Source: an uncultured Lachnospiraceae bacterium
GTDB taxonomy: Bacteria > Bacillota > Clostridia > Lachnospirales > Lachnospiraceae
Assembly: GCA_934394565.1 (NCBI GenBank)
Contig: CAKRQV010000023.1
Coordinates: forward strand, 1 to 28,528
Length of the DNA stretch: 28,528 bases
Direction of reading: 5' to 3'
Part shown: positions 15,217 to 24,836 of the stretch, one piece after another
Layout of the letters: the number at the start of each line of letters is the position of its first letter
Position numbering within the stretch: position 1 is the stretch's first letter
The notes under the pieces: generated by a model
What the model was told of the DNA's origin: nothing
The model's database searches: none
The model's input: the letters and a program-made list of their open reading frames with translations, nothing else
Position numbers and translations under genes: made by a program

Positions 15217-15243
15217 GAAAAAACAAAAAGTTATAAAAAATAC

Positions 15244-15272
15244 TTGACATATATAAAAAAAGATGCTATCTT
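15244..15272 (+). promoter_or_regulatory. Promoter of rplJ-rplL
   Basis: TTGACA (15244-15249), 17-base spacer, TATCTT (15267-15272). It would start the L10 leader near 15279. Confidence 0.8.
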
Positions 15273-15282
15273 ATCAAAGATA

Positions 15283-15390
15283 ACTGCCGAAGACAGCAGG
15301 TGCCGCAAGGCATAAGGAGCAAACGCCTGCCGAGGAGTATAGATTCTGAAAAGAATTTGTGTCTCTCTGTCTTGCAGAGAGACCTTTTTT
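15283..15390 (+). ncRNA. L10 leader with transcription attenuator
   Basis: The leader contains ACTGCCGAAGACAGCAGGTG and, after a hairpin, CGCCTGCCGAGGAGTAT, the paired conserved blocks of the Firmicute L10(L12)4-binding leader. A terminator follows: GTCTCTCTG (15361-15369) with CAGAGAGAC (15375-15383) and CTTTTTT (15384-15390). By family knowledge, binding of excess L10-L12 complex favours the terminator, and free leader allows read-through into rplJ. Confidence 0.88.
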
Positions 15391-15449
15391 ATTACTTCAA
15401 AAGATATGCGGCGGTACACATCAAAATCTATAAGGAGGTGCACCAATTC

Positions 15450-15938
15450 ATGGCTAAGATTGAACTGAAAAAACCGGTTGTAGACGAGATCGCACAGGGA
15501 ATCGAAGGCGCAGCAGCAGTTGTTGTTGTCAACTATTCCGGTCTCACAGTTGCACAGGATACAGTCCTTCGTAAAGAACTCAGAGAAGCAGGTGTTTCTT
15601 ACAAAGTATATAAGAACACCATGATGAAGCTGGCTTTCAAAGATACTCCGTGTGAGGCTCTTTGCAAAGATCTGGACGGTACAAATGCACTGGCTATCTG
15701 CAAAGACGATGCGACCATGCCGGCTCGTATCATCGCTAAGGTTGCAAAGACAGCTCCGGCTCTGGAGTTTGTTTCCGGTGTGATCGAGGGTAATTACTTC
15801 GATAAGGCTGGCGTTGAGGCTCTGTCCAACGTTCCGTCAAGAGAAGAACTTCTTGGAAAACTTCTTGGAAGCATCCAGTCCCCGATTACAAACTTTGCTC
15901 GTGTTATTAATCAGATTGCAGAAAGCAAAGCTGAATAA
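15450..15938 (+). CDS. rplJ: 50S ribosomal protein L10
   Basis: Base of the L7/L12 stalk, anchoring L12 dimers on the ribosome. The protein is 162 residues, beginning MAKIELKKPVVDEIAQGI, with NYSGLTVAQDTVLRKELREA and YKVYKNTMMKLAF. AAGGAGGTG (15432-15440) fixes the start at ATG 15450. The open frame continues upstream to an ATG at 15300, but that stretch is the L10 leader and its attenuator, so the longer version is not real. It is co-transcribed with rplL and autoregulated through the leader. Confidence 0.97.
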   Translation: MAKIELKKPVVDEIAQGIEGAAAVVVVNYSGLTVAQDTVLRKELREAGVSYKVYKNTMMKLAFKDTPCEALCKDLDGTNALAICKDDATMPARIIAKVAKTAPALEFVSGVIEGNYFDKAGVEALSNVPSREELLGKLLGSIQSPITNFARVINQIAESKAE

Positions 15939-15993
15939 TTACACAACACATTATTAAAAAAGAAAATCAAACTAAAATCAGGAGGAAAATAAA

Positions 15994-16368
15994 ATGGCAA
16001 AATTAACAACAGCTGAGTTTATCGAAGCTATCAAAGAATTAACCGTATTAGAGCTGAATGACCTTGTAAAAGCTTGCGAGGAAGAGTTCGGTGTATCCGC
16101 AGCAGCAGGCGTTGTTGTAGCAGCAGCAGGTGGTGCAGCTGAAGCAGCAGAAGAGAAAGACGAGTTCGATGTAGAGCTGACAGAAGTTGGTCCGAACAAA
16201 GTTAAAGTTATCAAAGTTGTTCGTGAAGCTACAGGTCTTGGCCTGAAAGAAGCTAAAGCAGTTGTTGACGAAGCTCCGAAGATGGTTAAAGAGGGCGCTT
16301 CCAAAGCTGAGGCTGAAGAGATCAAAACTAAACTTGAGGCAGAAGGCGCTAAAGTTACTCTTAAGTAA
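15994..16368 (+). CDS. rplL: 50S ribosomal protein L7/L12
   Basis: Flexible stalk protein that recruits translational GTPases. At 124 residues it has the N-terminal dimer and L10-binding helices, an Ala/Gly hinge (AAAGVVVAAAGGAAEAAEE), then the C-terminal domain KTEF-type core (DEFDVELTEVGPNKVKVIKVVREATGLGLKEAKAVV). AGGAGG precedes the ATG. It lies 55 bases after rplJ and is followed by a terminator, which probably leaks into rpoB. Confidence 0.98.
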   Translation: MAKLTTAEFIEAIKELTVLELNDLVKACEEEFGVSAAAGVVVAAAGGAAEAAEEKDEFDVELTEVGPNKVKVIKVVREATGLGLKEAKAVVDEAPKMVKEGASKAEAEEIKTKLEAEGAKVTLK

Positions 16369-16390
16369 TTTCACCTTACCTGAGTTTACG

Positions 16391-16428
16391 AAAGAACCGG
16401 AAATGCAGCAGCAAATCCGGTTCTTTTT
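16391..16428 (+). terminator. Terminator/attenuator between rplL and rpoB
   Basis: AAAGAACCGGA (16391-16401) pairs with TCCGGTTCTTT (16416-16426), 11 bp, with a T-run to 16428. By analogy with the E. coli rplL-rpoB attenuator it may let only part of transcription through. Confidence 0.85.
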
Positions 16429-16535
16429 ACATTGAAATTCTGAAAAATGAGCTTGTCAAGTGCTGCTTTATGGCAAACTCCACGATATTCTTATCAAAAA
16501 ACTGTGCAATCGCACAAAAAAATCCCGAAAAAGTA

Positions 16536-16564
16536 TTGACACCCTATCTGTAAAATGTTATAGT
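16536..16564 (+). promoter_or_regulatory. rpoBC promoter
   Basis: TTGACA (16536-16541), 17-base spacer, TATAGT (16559-16564), giving a leader of about 100 bases. Within it TATGGCA and TGCC can form a small hairpin (16580-16594). Confidence 0.82.
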
Positions 16565-16673
16565 TGAAAATGCACTATTATGGCAAGATATGCCTATATT
16601 TCTGCTGTGAAAAAACAGGAGATCAGGCATGTAAAGCGGTAATAAATTTATATATACAAGGGGTGAAACGTCA

Positions 16674-19600
16674 ATGGAGAAAAACAGAATACGTCCAATT
16701 ACCAACGGCAAGAGTATGCGGATGAGTTACCAGAGACAAAAAGAAGTTTTGGAAATGCCCAACCTGATCGAAGTTCAGACGAATTCTTACAAATGGTTCC
16801 TCTCCGAGGGCCTGAAGGAAGTTTTCGAGGACATCTCACCGATCACAGATTACAGTGGCAAGCTGAGTCTGGAATTCGTGGACTTTACACTTTGCGAGAA
16901 AGATGTCAAATATAATATCGAAGAGTGTAAGGAGCGTGATACCACATATGCGGCACCGCTCAAAGTCAAAGTCAGACTGTACAACCACGAGAACGATGAG
17001 ATCAATGAGCATGAGATCTTTATGGGCGATCTGCCTTTGATGACAGCAACAGGTACCTTCGTAATTAACGGTGCCGAGCGTGTTATCGTCAGCCAGCTGG
17101 TTCGTTCTCCGGGTATCTATTATGGTATCTCCCATGACAAGCTGGGTAAGAGACTCTTTTCCTGCACTGTTATTCCGAACCGTGGTGCATGGCTGGAGTA
17201 CGAGACAGACTCCAATGACGTTTTTTATGTTCGTGTTGACCGTACCCGTAAGGTGCCGATCACAGTTCTGATCCGTGCCCTGGGTTATGGTACCAACCAG
17301 GAGATCATCGATCTGTTTGGCGAAGAGCCGAAGATCATGGCAAGCTTTGCAAAGGATGTGGCCACCAATTATCAGGAGGGCCTTCTTGAGCTGTACAAAA
17401 AGATCCGTCCGGGCGAGCCGCTTGCAGTAGAGAGCGCTGAGAGCCTGATCATGGCTATGTTCTTTGATCCGCGCCGTTATGATCTGGCCAAGGTTGGACG
17501 TTATAAATTCAATAAAAAGCTGCATTTCAGAAGCCGTATTACGGGACAGGTTCTTGCTGAGGATGTAGTCGATACGACTACAGGGGAGATCCTGGCAGAA
17601 GCAGGTACAAAGGTTACACTGGAACTGGCTGACCAGATCCAGAATGCTGCTGTACCGTATGTCTGGATGCAGACGGAAACACGCAATGTCAAAGTTCTTT
17701 CCAATATGATGGTAGATCTTTCCGCTTTCATCGACATCACAGAAGAAGAAAAGAAAGAACTTGGCGTAACAGAACTGGTATATTATCCGGTACTGTCTAG
17801 AATTCTTGCCGAAAATACAGAGATCGAGGATATTAAATATGCCATCCAGCGTGATATTCATGATCTGATTCCGAAACACATTACAAAGGAGGATATCTTA
17901 GCCTCCATCAACTATAATATGCATCTGGAGTATGGTCTGGGTAATGATGATGATATTGACCACCTGGGCAACCGTCGTATCCGTGCTGTTGGTGAACTGT
18001 TACAGAACCAGTACCGTATCGGTCTGTCCAGACTGGAACGAGTTGTTCGTGAACGTATGACCACACAGGATATCGCCGGTATTTCTCCGCAGTCTCTGAT
18101 CAATATCAAGCCGGTCACAGCTGCTGTTAAGGAGTTCTTCGGATCTTCCCAGCTGTCCCAGTTTATGGATCAGAACAACCCGCTGGGTGAGCTGACACAC
18201 AAGAGACGTCTTTCCGCCCTGGGTCCTGGCGGTCTGTCCCGAGACAGAGCCGGATTCGAGGTTCGAGATGTACACTACTCCCATTACGGAAGAATGTGCC
18301 CGATCGAGACGCCTGAGGGACCGAATATCGGTCTGATCAACTCTCTGGCTTCCTATGCCCGTATCAATCAGTACGGTTTTATTGAGGCTCCGTATCGTAA
18401 GATCGATAAGACAGATCCGAAGAATCCGCGTGTCACAGACGAAGTTGTCTATATGACTGCTGATGAAGAGGATAATTACCATGTAGCACAGGCTAATGAG
18501 CCGCTGGATGAGGATGGCTATTTTGTCGCCAAGAATGTATCCGGTCGTTACAGAGAGGAGACCCAGGAGTACGAGAAACAGATGTTTGATTACATGGATG
18601 TTTCTCCGAAGATGGTATTCTCCGTGGCTACAGCCCTGATTCCGTTCCTGCAGAACGATGATGCCAACCGTGCGCTGATGGGATCCAACATGCAGCGTCA
18701 GGCCGTACCGCTGATGATCACGGAGGCTCCGGTTGTTGGTACAGGCATCGAGGCAAAGGCCGCTGTTGACTCCGGTGTATGTGTTGTGGCAAAGGCCGCT
18801 GCTACGGTGCTGCGCTCTACATCCAAAGAGATCACGCTGAAATACGATGAGGATGGCACAGTTGAGACAATCCGCCTGACAAAGTTCATGCGAAGCAACC
18901 AGTCCAACTGCTACAACCAGAAGCCGATCGTATTCAAGGGTGATCATGTAGAAAAGGGCGAGGTTATCGCCGATGGTCCGTCTACCTACAATGGTGAGCT
19001 GGCACTTGGTAAGAATCCGCTGATCGGTTTTATGACCTGGGAAGGTTACAACTACGAGGATGCTGTTCTGCTCAGTGAGAGACTGGTGCAGGAGGATGTA
19101 TATACCTCCATTCATATTGAAGAGTACGAAGTAGAAGCCCGTGATACAAAGCTCGGACCGGAGGAAATCACAAAGGATGTTCCGGGTGTCGGCGATGACG
19201 CTCTGAAGGATCTGGATGAGCGTGGTATCATTCGTATCGGTGCTGAGGTTCGTGCCGGAGATATTCTGGTCGGTAAAGTCACACCGAAGGGTGAGACAGA
19301 GCTGACAGCCGAGGAGAGGCTGCTTCGCGCAATCTTCGGTGAAAAAGCCAGAGAAGTACGTGATACTTCCCTGAAGGTACCGCACGGCGAGTATGGTATC
19401 ATTGTAGATGCCAAGGTATTCACCAGAGAGCATGGTGATGAGCTGGCTCCGGGTGTCAACCAGTCCGTACGTATCTACATCGCACAGAAGAGAAAGATTT
19501 CTGTCGGTGATAAGATGGCCGGTCGTCATGGTAACAAGGGTGTTGTTTCCCGTGTACTTCCGGTAGAAGATATGCCGTTCTTACCGAATGGCCGTCCGCT

Positions 19601-20534
19601 GGATATCGTACTGAATCCGCTGGGTGTGCCGTCCCGTATGAACATCGGTCAGGTGCTGGAGATCCATTTGAGTCTGGCAGCCAAAGCGCTTGGCTTTAAC
19701 GTAGCTACACCGGTATTTGACGGTGCTAACGAGATTGATATCCAGGATACTCTGGAGCTGGCTAACGATTATGTTAACATGTCCTGGGAGGATTTCTCTG
19801 CAAAATACAGAGAAGATCTGCTTCCGGAGGTATATGAGTACCTGGATGAAAATAAAGAACACAGAAATCTGTGGAAAGGTGTGCCGATCTCCCGTGACGG
19901 TAAAGTCCTCTTACGTGACGGACGTACCGGTGAGTATTTCGACAGCCCGACCACAATCGGCCATATGCATTATCTGAAGCTGCATCATCTGGTAGACGAT
20001 AAGATCCATGCACGTTCTACAGGTCCTTACTCTCTGGTAACACAGCAGCCGCTGGGTGGTAAAGCTCAGTTCGGTGGACAGCGTTTCGGTGAGATGGAGG
20101 TTTGGGCTCTGGAGGCGTATGGTGCATCCTATACACTGCAGGAGATCCTGACTGTGAAGTCCGATGATGTGATCGGCCGTGTGAAGACATACGAAGCAAT
20201 CATCAAAGGTGACAATATTCCTGAGCCGGGTATTCCGGAGTCCTTCAAGGTTATGCTCAAAGAGCTGCAGTCCCTTGGCCTGGATATCAAGGTACTCCAG
20301 GAGGATGGAACAGAGGTACAGATCATGGAAACCAGCGATTATGGTGATACGACAGATCTGCGCTCTATCATCGAAGGCGACAGACATTACAGAAAAGATG
20401 AGGACGAATCCTTTGGAGAACACGGCTTCAGCAAACAGGAATTCGAAGACGGCGAACTCAAAGATATTGAAGAGCCGGAGTATGACGCAGTCGATGACTA
20501 CGATGACCTGGATGATGGCATGGATGAAGAGTAG
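16674..20534 (+). CDS. rpoB: RNA polymerase subunit beta
   Basis: Forms the active-site cleft with beta'. The 1286-residue sequence has normal order: protrusion and lobe, then the fork/rifampicin region near residues 490-520 (SQLSQFMDQNNPLGELTHKR, followed by RLSALGPGG). The flap and C-terminal clamp follow (GDKMAGRHGNKGVVSRVLP; GGKAQFGGQRFGEMEVWALE). The rifampicin-contact residues seen in the core cluster are the usual susceptible ones. The C-terminus ends in an acidic tail of about 25 residues. The length exceeds the 1193 residues of B. subtilis. The start is supported by AAGGGGTG 7 bases before the ATG. rpoC follows after 8-11 bases. Confidence 0.99.
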   Translation: MEKNRIRPITNGKSMRMSYQRQKEVLEMPNLIEVQTNSYKWFLSEGLKEVFEDISPITDYSGKLSLEFVDFTLCEKDVKYNIEECKERDTTYAAPLKVKVRLYNHENDEINEHEIFMGDLPLMTATGTFVINGAERVIVSQLVRSPGIYYGISHDKLGKRLFSCTVIPNRGAWLEYETDSNDVFYVRVDRTRKVPITVLIRALGYGTNQEIIDLFGEEPKIMASFAKDVATNYQEGLLELYKKIRPGEPLAVESAESLIMAMFFDPRRYDLAKVGRYKFNKKLHFRSRITGQVLAEDVVDTTTGEILAEAGTKVTLELADQIQNAAVPYVWMQTETRNVKVLSNMMVDLSAFIDITEEEKKELGVTELVYYPVLSRILAENTEIEDIKYAIQRDIHDLIPKHITKEDILASINYNMHLEYGLGNDDDIDHLGNRRIRAVGELLQNQYRIGLSRLERVVRERMTTQDIAGISPQSLINIKPVTAAVKEFFGSSQLSQFMDQNNPLGELTHKRRLSALGPGGLSRDRAGFEVRDVHYSHYGRMCPIETPEGPNIGLINSLASYARINQYGFIEAPYRKIDKTDPKNPRVTDEVVYMTADEEDNYHVAQANEPLDEDGYFVAKNVSGRYREETQEYEKQMFDYMDVSPKMVFSVATALIPFLQNDDANRALMGSNMQRQAVPLMITEAPVVGTGIEAKAAVDSGVCVVAKAAATVLRSTSKEITLKYDEDGTVETIRLTKFMRSNQSNCYNQKPIVFKGDHVEKGEVIADGPSTYNGELALGKNPLIGFMTWEGYNYEDAVLLSERLVQEDVYTSIHIEEYEVEARDTKLGPEEITKDVPGVGDDALKDLDERGIIRIGAEVRAGDILVGKVTPKGETELTAEERLLRAIFGEKAREVRDTSLKVPHGEYGIIVDAKVFTREHGDELAPGVNQSVRIYIAQKRKISVGDKMAGRHGNKGVVSRVLPVEDMPFLPNGRPLDIVLNPLGVPSRMNIGQVLEIHLSLAAKALGFNVATPVFDGANEIDIQDTLELANDYVNMSWEDFSAKYREDLLPEVYEYLDENKEHRNLWKGVPISRDGKVLLRDGRTGEYFDSPTTIGHMHYLKLHHLVDDKIHARSTGPYSLVTQQPLGGKAQFGGQRFGEMEVWALEAYGASYTLQEILTVKSDDVIGRVKTYEAIIKGDNIPEPGIPESFKVMLKELQSLGLDIKVLQEDGTEVQIMETSDYGDTTDLRSIIEGDRHYRKDEDESFGEHGFSKQEFEDGELKDIEEPEYDAVDDYDDLDDGMDEE

Positions 20535-20545
20535 GGAGGTAAATG

Positions 20546-23500
20546 ATGGCAGAGTTGAATAAACAGGAAGTATATCAGCCGATGACATTTGATGCGATCA
20601 AGATCGGCCTGGCATCTCCGGACAAGATCCGTGAGTGGTCTCATGGCGAAGTAAAGAAGCCGGAGACAATCAATTACCGTACTCTGAAACCAGAAAAGGA
20701 CGGCTTGTTCTGTGAAAGGATTTTCGGACCGAGCAAGGACTGGGAGTGCCATTGCGGTAAATATAAAAAAATTCGCTATAAAGGTGTGATCTGTGACCGC
20801 TGCGGCGTTGAGGTTACCAAAGCAAGCGTACGTCGTGAACGTATGGGGCATATCGAGCTGGCGGCTCCGGTATCCCATATCTGGTATTTCAAGGGTATTC
20901 CGTCCCGTATGGGTCTGATCCTTGACCTTTCTCCGAGAACACTGGAAAAGGTACTGTACTTTGCAAACTACATCGTTGTGGATCCGGGTGAGACCAACCT
21001 GATGTACAAGCAGGTACTGACAGAAAAAGAATATCAGGATGCCCGGGAGGCTTATGGCTATACTTTCCGTGTAGGTATGGGTGCCGAGGCAATCAAGGAG
21101 CTTCTCGAGAACATCGATCTCGAGAAGGATTCCAAAGAACTTAAGGAAATTCTGGAAACTGCTACAGGTCAGAAACGTGCCCGTGTGATCAAGAGACTGG
21201 AAGTTGTTGAGGCCTTCCGTGAGTCCGGCAACCGCCCGGAATGGATGATCATGGATGTTGTCCCGGTTATTCCACCGGATCTTCGTCCGATGGTTCAGCT
21301 GGATGGTGGACGTTTTGCCACATCTGACTTAAATGATCTGTACAGACGTATCATCAACCGTAACAACCGTCTGAAAAGACTGCTGGAGCTGGGTGCTCCG
21401 GATATTATCGTCCGCAACGAGAAACGTATGCTGCAGGAGGCTGTTGATGCCCTGATCGACAATGGCCGTCGTGGACGTCCGGTAACCGGACCGGGTAACC
21501 GTGCACTGAAATCCCTTTCTGACATGCTGAAAGGTAAATCCGGTCGTTTCCGTCAGAACCTGCTGGGTAAACGTGTCGACTATTCCGGTCGTTCCGTTAT
21601 CGTTGTAGGTCCTGAATTAAAGATTTATCAGTGTGGTCTGCCAAAAGAAATGGCGATTGAGCTGTTCAAGCCTTTTGTTATGAAAGAGCTGGTCTGCAAC
21701 GGTACCGCACATAACATTAAAAATGCCAAGAAAATGGTTGAAAAGCTGCAGCCGGAAGTATGGGATGTCCTCGAGGAGGTAATCAAAGAACATCCGGTTA
21801 TGCTGAACCGTGCACCTACCCTGCATCGTCTGGGTATCCAGGCGTTTGAGCCAATCCTTGTAGAAGGTAAAGCCATCAAGCTGCACCCGCTGGTTTGTAC
21901 CGCATTCAATGCCGACTTCGATGGTGACCAGATGGCCGTGCATCTGCCGCTGTCTGTAGAGGCCCAGGCAGAGTGCCGTTTCCTGCTGCTTTCTCCGAAC
22001 AACCTGCTGAAACCGTCTGATGGTGGTCCGGTAGCTGTTCCTTCACAGGATATGGTCCTTGGTATCTACTATCTGACTATGAGCAGATATGCTGATTACA
22101 CAGGCAGCGAGCTGGAGCAGGATGTGATCGCTGAATATGGTGTTTCCGAAGAAGAGATGGATGCATGGAATGCATTGCCGGCAGAGGAAAAAACCGATGA
22201 ATATTTCGTGAACAAAGCCATTGCTGATTTTGAAGCAGGTGAGAAAGAGCTCAAGTATCATTCCATCGTACGTGTCAACGTACAGCCGGAGAGAAAGAGA
22301 ATCGTTGTCTGCACGATCGAGGATCTGACAGGTCATTACTTTGACAATTTAAGCCATGCGATCCTGGCATATGAGAACGGTACGATCTCTCTGCACCAGA
22401 AGATCGTGATCCGTCGTCAGGGTACATTTGAGGGCCGTGAGATCACACAGCTGGTAGAGACTACGCTTGGACGCCTTCTGTTCAATGAGATTCTGCCGCA
22501 GGATCTGGGCTTTGTGGACCGTACGATTGAGGAAAATGCCCTGAAACCGGAAGTTGATTTCCATGTAGGAAAGAAACAGCTGAAAAAGATCCTTGAAAAG
22601 GTCATCAATACCCACGGCGCTACAAAGACAGCCGAAGTACTCGATGATATCAAGGCTACAGGTTACCACTACTCCACAAAAGCAGCGATGACTGTATCCA
22701 TTTCCGATATGACCGTGCCGCCGGAAAAACCGCAGTTGATTCAGCAGGCACAGGATACTGTAGATAAGATCACCAGAAACTACAAACGTGGTCTGATCAC
22801 AGAGGAAGAACGTTACAAAGAGGTCGTTGAGACCTGGAAAGAGACCGATGATGTGCTGACCCACAAGCTGCTGTCAGGTCTTGATAAATATAATAACATC
22901 TTCATGATGGCTGACTCCGGTGCCCGTGGTTCTGATAAACAGATTAAACAGCTGGCTGGTATGCGAGGCCTGATGGCTGATACAACCGGTCACACCATCG
23001 AGCTGCCGATCAAGTCAAACTTCCGTGAAGGTCTGCAGGTACTGGAATACTTTATGTCCGCCCATGGTGCACGAAAAGGTATGTCCGATACCGCTCTGCG
23101 TACAGCCGATTCCGGTTACCTGACAAGACGTCTGGTTGATGTATCCCAGGAGCTGGTTATCCGTGAGACAGACTGTAGCGTAAACCGCAGTGAGATCCCG
23201 GGTATGTGGGTAAAAGAGTTCGCTGATGGCCGTGAAGAGATCGAGAGTCTGCAGGAACGTATCACAGGACGATTCTCCTGCCATACGATCAAGAATGCTG
23301 CAGGCGAGATTATCGTCAAAGCCAATCACATGATTACTCCGAAACGTGCCGCCAAAGTCATGGAAGAGGGTATCGATGAGGATGGCGTAGCAGTAAGAGA
23401 TAAAGGTCAGGTTAAGATCCGTACAATTCTTAGCTGTAAGTGCCACAATGGTATCTGTGCGAAGTGCTACGGTGCCAACATGGCCAGTGGCGAGACTGTA

Positions 23501-24484
23501 CAGGTTGGTGAGTCTGTCGGTATCATCGCCGCACAGTCCATCGGTGAGCCTGGTACACAGCTGACGATGCGTACATTCCATAGTGGTGGTGTTGCCGGTG
23601 GCGATATCACACAGGGTCTTCCCCGTGTCGAGGAGCTTTTCGAGGCCAGAAAGCCGAAGGGTCTTGCTATCATTACCGAGATCAAAGGTGTGGCTGAGAT
23701 TAAAGATACAAAGAAGAAACGTGAGATCGTCGTTACAGACGCAGAAGAGGGTGTTTCCAAGACTTACCTGATTCCGTACGGCTCCCGTATCAAGATCATG
23801 GACGGTGCTGTTCTGGAAGCCGGTGATGAGCTGACAGAAGGTAGTGTCAACCCGCACGATATCTTAAAAATCAAAGGTGTCCGTGCCGTACAGGATTATA
23901 TGCTGCGCGAGGTTCAGCGTGTATACCGTCTGCAGGGTGTTGAGATCAACGATAAGCATATCGAGGTAATCGTTCATCAGATGCTTAAAAAGATCCGTGT
24001 CGAGGAGAAAGGTGATTCTGATCTGCTTCCGGGTGCTATGATGGACGCTCTGGACTTTGAGGATATCAACGAAGCACTGGAAAAAGACGGTAAAGAGCTG
24101 GCTGAGGGTAAACAGGTACTGCTTGGTATCACAAAGGCTGCTCTGGCTACAGATTCCTTCATGTCCGCCGCTTCCTTCCAGGAGACCACAAAGGTTCTGA
24201 CAGAGGCTGCCATTAAGGGTAAAGTCGATCATCTGATCGGTCTGAAAGAGAACGTTATCATTGGTCGTCTGATTCCGGCAGGTACAGGCATGAAGTGTTA
24301 CTCTGACGTCAAACTGAATACTGATGTAGAGGACAAGGTTGTTCTTACCGAAGAAGAGCCGGAGAATATCGAGCTCGATGAGGATATTGATGATCTCGAT
24401 CTGTTTGAGGAGAACGATGACGATGCAGCAGAAGAGAAGAGCGAAGAGATCTCCACGGATGCAGCAGAGACTACAGAAGAATAA
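20546..24484 (+). CDS. rpoC: RNA polymerase subunit beta'
   Basis: Catalytic subunit with the metal-binding NADFDGD motif (about residues 454-460). The N-terminal zinc ribbon CHCGKYKKIRYKGVICDRCG lies near 63-82, the second zinc site near CKCHNGICAKC, and the trigger loop GEPGTQLTMRTFHSGGVA near 1000. Of two adjacent ATGs (20543 and 20546) I prefer the second, giving MAELNKQEVYQPMTF, because it is 5 rather than 2 bases from GGAGGT. The 1312-residue protein ends in a strongly acidic tail of about 45 residues, matching that of beta. A clear terminator follows. Confidence 0.99.
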   Translation: MAELNKQEVYQPMTFDAIKIGLASPDKIREWSHGEVKKPETINYRTLKPEKDGLFCERIFGPSKDWECHCGKYKKIRYKGVICDRCGVEVTKASVRRERMGHIELAAPVSHIWYFKGIPSRMGLILDLSPRTLEKVLYFANYIVVDPGETNLMYKQVLTEKEYQDAREAYGYTFRVGMGAEAIKELLENIDLEKDSKELKEILETATGQKRARVIKRLEVVEAFRESGNRPEWMIMDVVPVIPPDLRPMVQLDGGRFATSDLNDLYRRIINRNNRLKRLLELGAPDIIVRNEKRMLQEAVDALIDNGRRGRPVTGPGNRALKSLSDMLKGKSGRFRQNLLGKRVDYSGRSVIVVGPELKIYQCGLPKEMAIELFKPFVMKELVCNGTAHNIKNAKKMVEKLQPEVWDVLEEVIKEHPVMLNRAPTLHRLGIQAFEPILVEGKAIKLHPLVCTAFNADFDGDQMAVHLPLSVEAQAECRFLLLSPNNLLKPSDGGPVAVPSQDMVLGIYYLTMSRYADYTGSELEQDVIAEYGVSEEEMDAWNALPAEEKTDEYFVNKAIADFEAGEKELKYHSIVRVNVQPERKRIVVCTIEDLTGHYFDNLSHAILAYENGTISLHQKIVIRRQGTFEGREITQLVETTLGRLLFNEILPQDLGFVDRTIEENALKPEVDFHVGKKQLKKILEKVINTHGATKTAEVLDDIKATGYHYSTKAAMTVSISDMTVPPEKPQLIQQAQDTVDKITRNYKRGLITEEERYKEVVETWKETDDVLTHKLLSGLDKYNNIFMMADSGARGSDKQIKQLAGMRGLMADTTGHTIELPIKSNFREGLQVLEYFMSAHGARKGMSDTALRTADSGYLTRRLVDVSQELVIRETDCSVNRSEIPGMWVKEFADGREEIESLQERITGRFSCHTIKNAAGEIIVKANHMITPKRAAKVMEEGIDEDGVAVRDKGQVKIRTILSCKCHNGICAKCYGANMASGETVQVGESVGIIAAQSIGEPGTQLTMRTFHSGGVAGGDITQGLPRVEELFEARKPKGLAIITEIKGVAEIKDTKKKREIVVTDAEEGVSKTYLIPYGSRIKIMDGAVLEAGDELTEGSVNPHDILKIKGVRAVQDYMLREVQRVYRLQGVEINDKHIEVIVHQMLKKIRVEEKGDSDLLPGAMMDALDFEDINEALEKDGKELAEGKQVLLGITKAALATDSFMSAASFQETTKVLTEAAIKGKVDHLIGLKENVIIGRLIPAGTGMKCYSDVKLNTDVEDKVVLTEEEPENIELDEDIDDLDLFEENDDDAAEEKSEEISTDAAETTEE

Positions 24485-24520
24485 AAAACACATATTGTCG
24501 AAATTGACAGTATAAAAGAT

Positions 24521-24573
24521 AAAAGAGACATTTGCCGGATTCCATGTGATGTGGCTGGCAGATGTCTCTTTTA
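24521..24573 (+). terminator. Terminator after rpoC
   Basis: AAAAGAGACATTTGCC (24521-24536) pairs with GGCAGATGTCTCTTTT (24557-24572) with one mismatch; the T4 at its end is part of the stem. A long, strong hairpin that closes rpoBC. Confidence 0.85.
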
Positions 24574-24700
24574 TGATATATGATGCAAAAAAAGTACCGA
24601 GGAAAATGTAGCCGGGTGTTTCATGTAAAAAAACAGTTGTTCATTGTTAAAATATCCATCAAAAACCTCGAAAAACCGCAGAAATTAGGCAATCTTTTCC
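24574..24700. other. Gene-free spacer upstream of the rpsL promoter
   Basis: The gap between rpoC and rpsL is about 350 bases. This AT-rich part holds nothing I recognise. The L7Ae-like gene often found between rpoC and rpsL in Bacillus is absent. An open frame at 24580-24858 crosses the promoter and the rpsL ribosome site and is rejected. Confidence 0.5.
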
Positions 24701-24729
24701 TTGACAGAAAAGGGTCGTCCCTGTATACT
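24701..24729 (+). promoter_or_regulatory. Promoter of rpsL-rpsG-fusA
   Basis: TTGACA (24701-24706), 17-base spacer, TATACT (24724-24729). It leaves a leader of about 100 bases, with a small CCGC/GCGG hairpin at 24799-24811, before the AGGAGGTGA ribosome site. Confidence 0.88.
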
Positions 24730-24836
24730 AGACTAGCGTGCATGAGTATGCAGTTATATTCGTGTGCCATAACGAAGATTAATAGCAACCGCAGAGCCCC
24801 GCAATACGCGGAGAATTTCACAGGAGGTGACTTGGA

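Noticed and set aside
15300..15449. N-terminal extension of L10
   Set aside because: It covers the L10 leader and attenuator, while ATG 15450 has a perfect ribosome site.
18000..19529. 509-codon minus-strand frame inside rpoB
   Set aside because: Long shadow frames are common opposite highly expressed genes with biased codons; no domain was seen.
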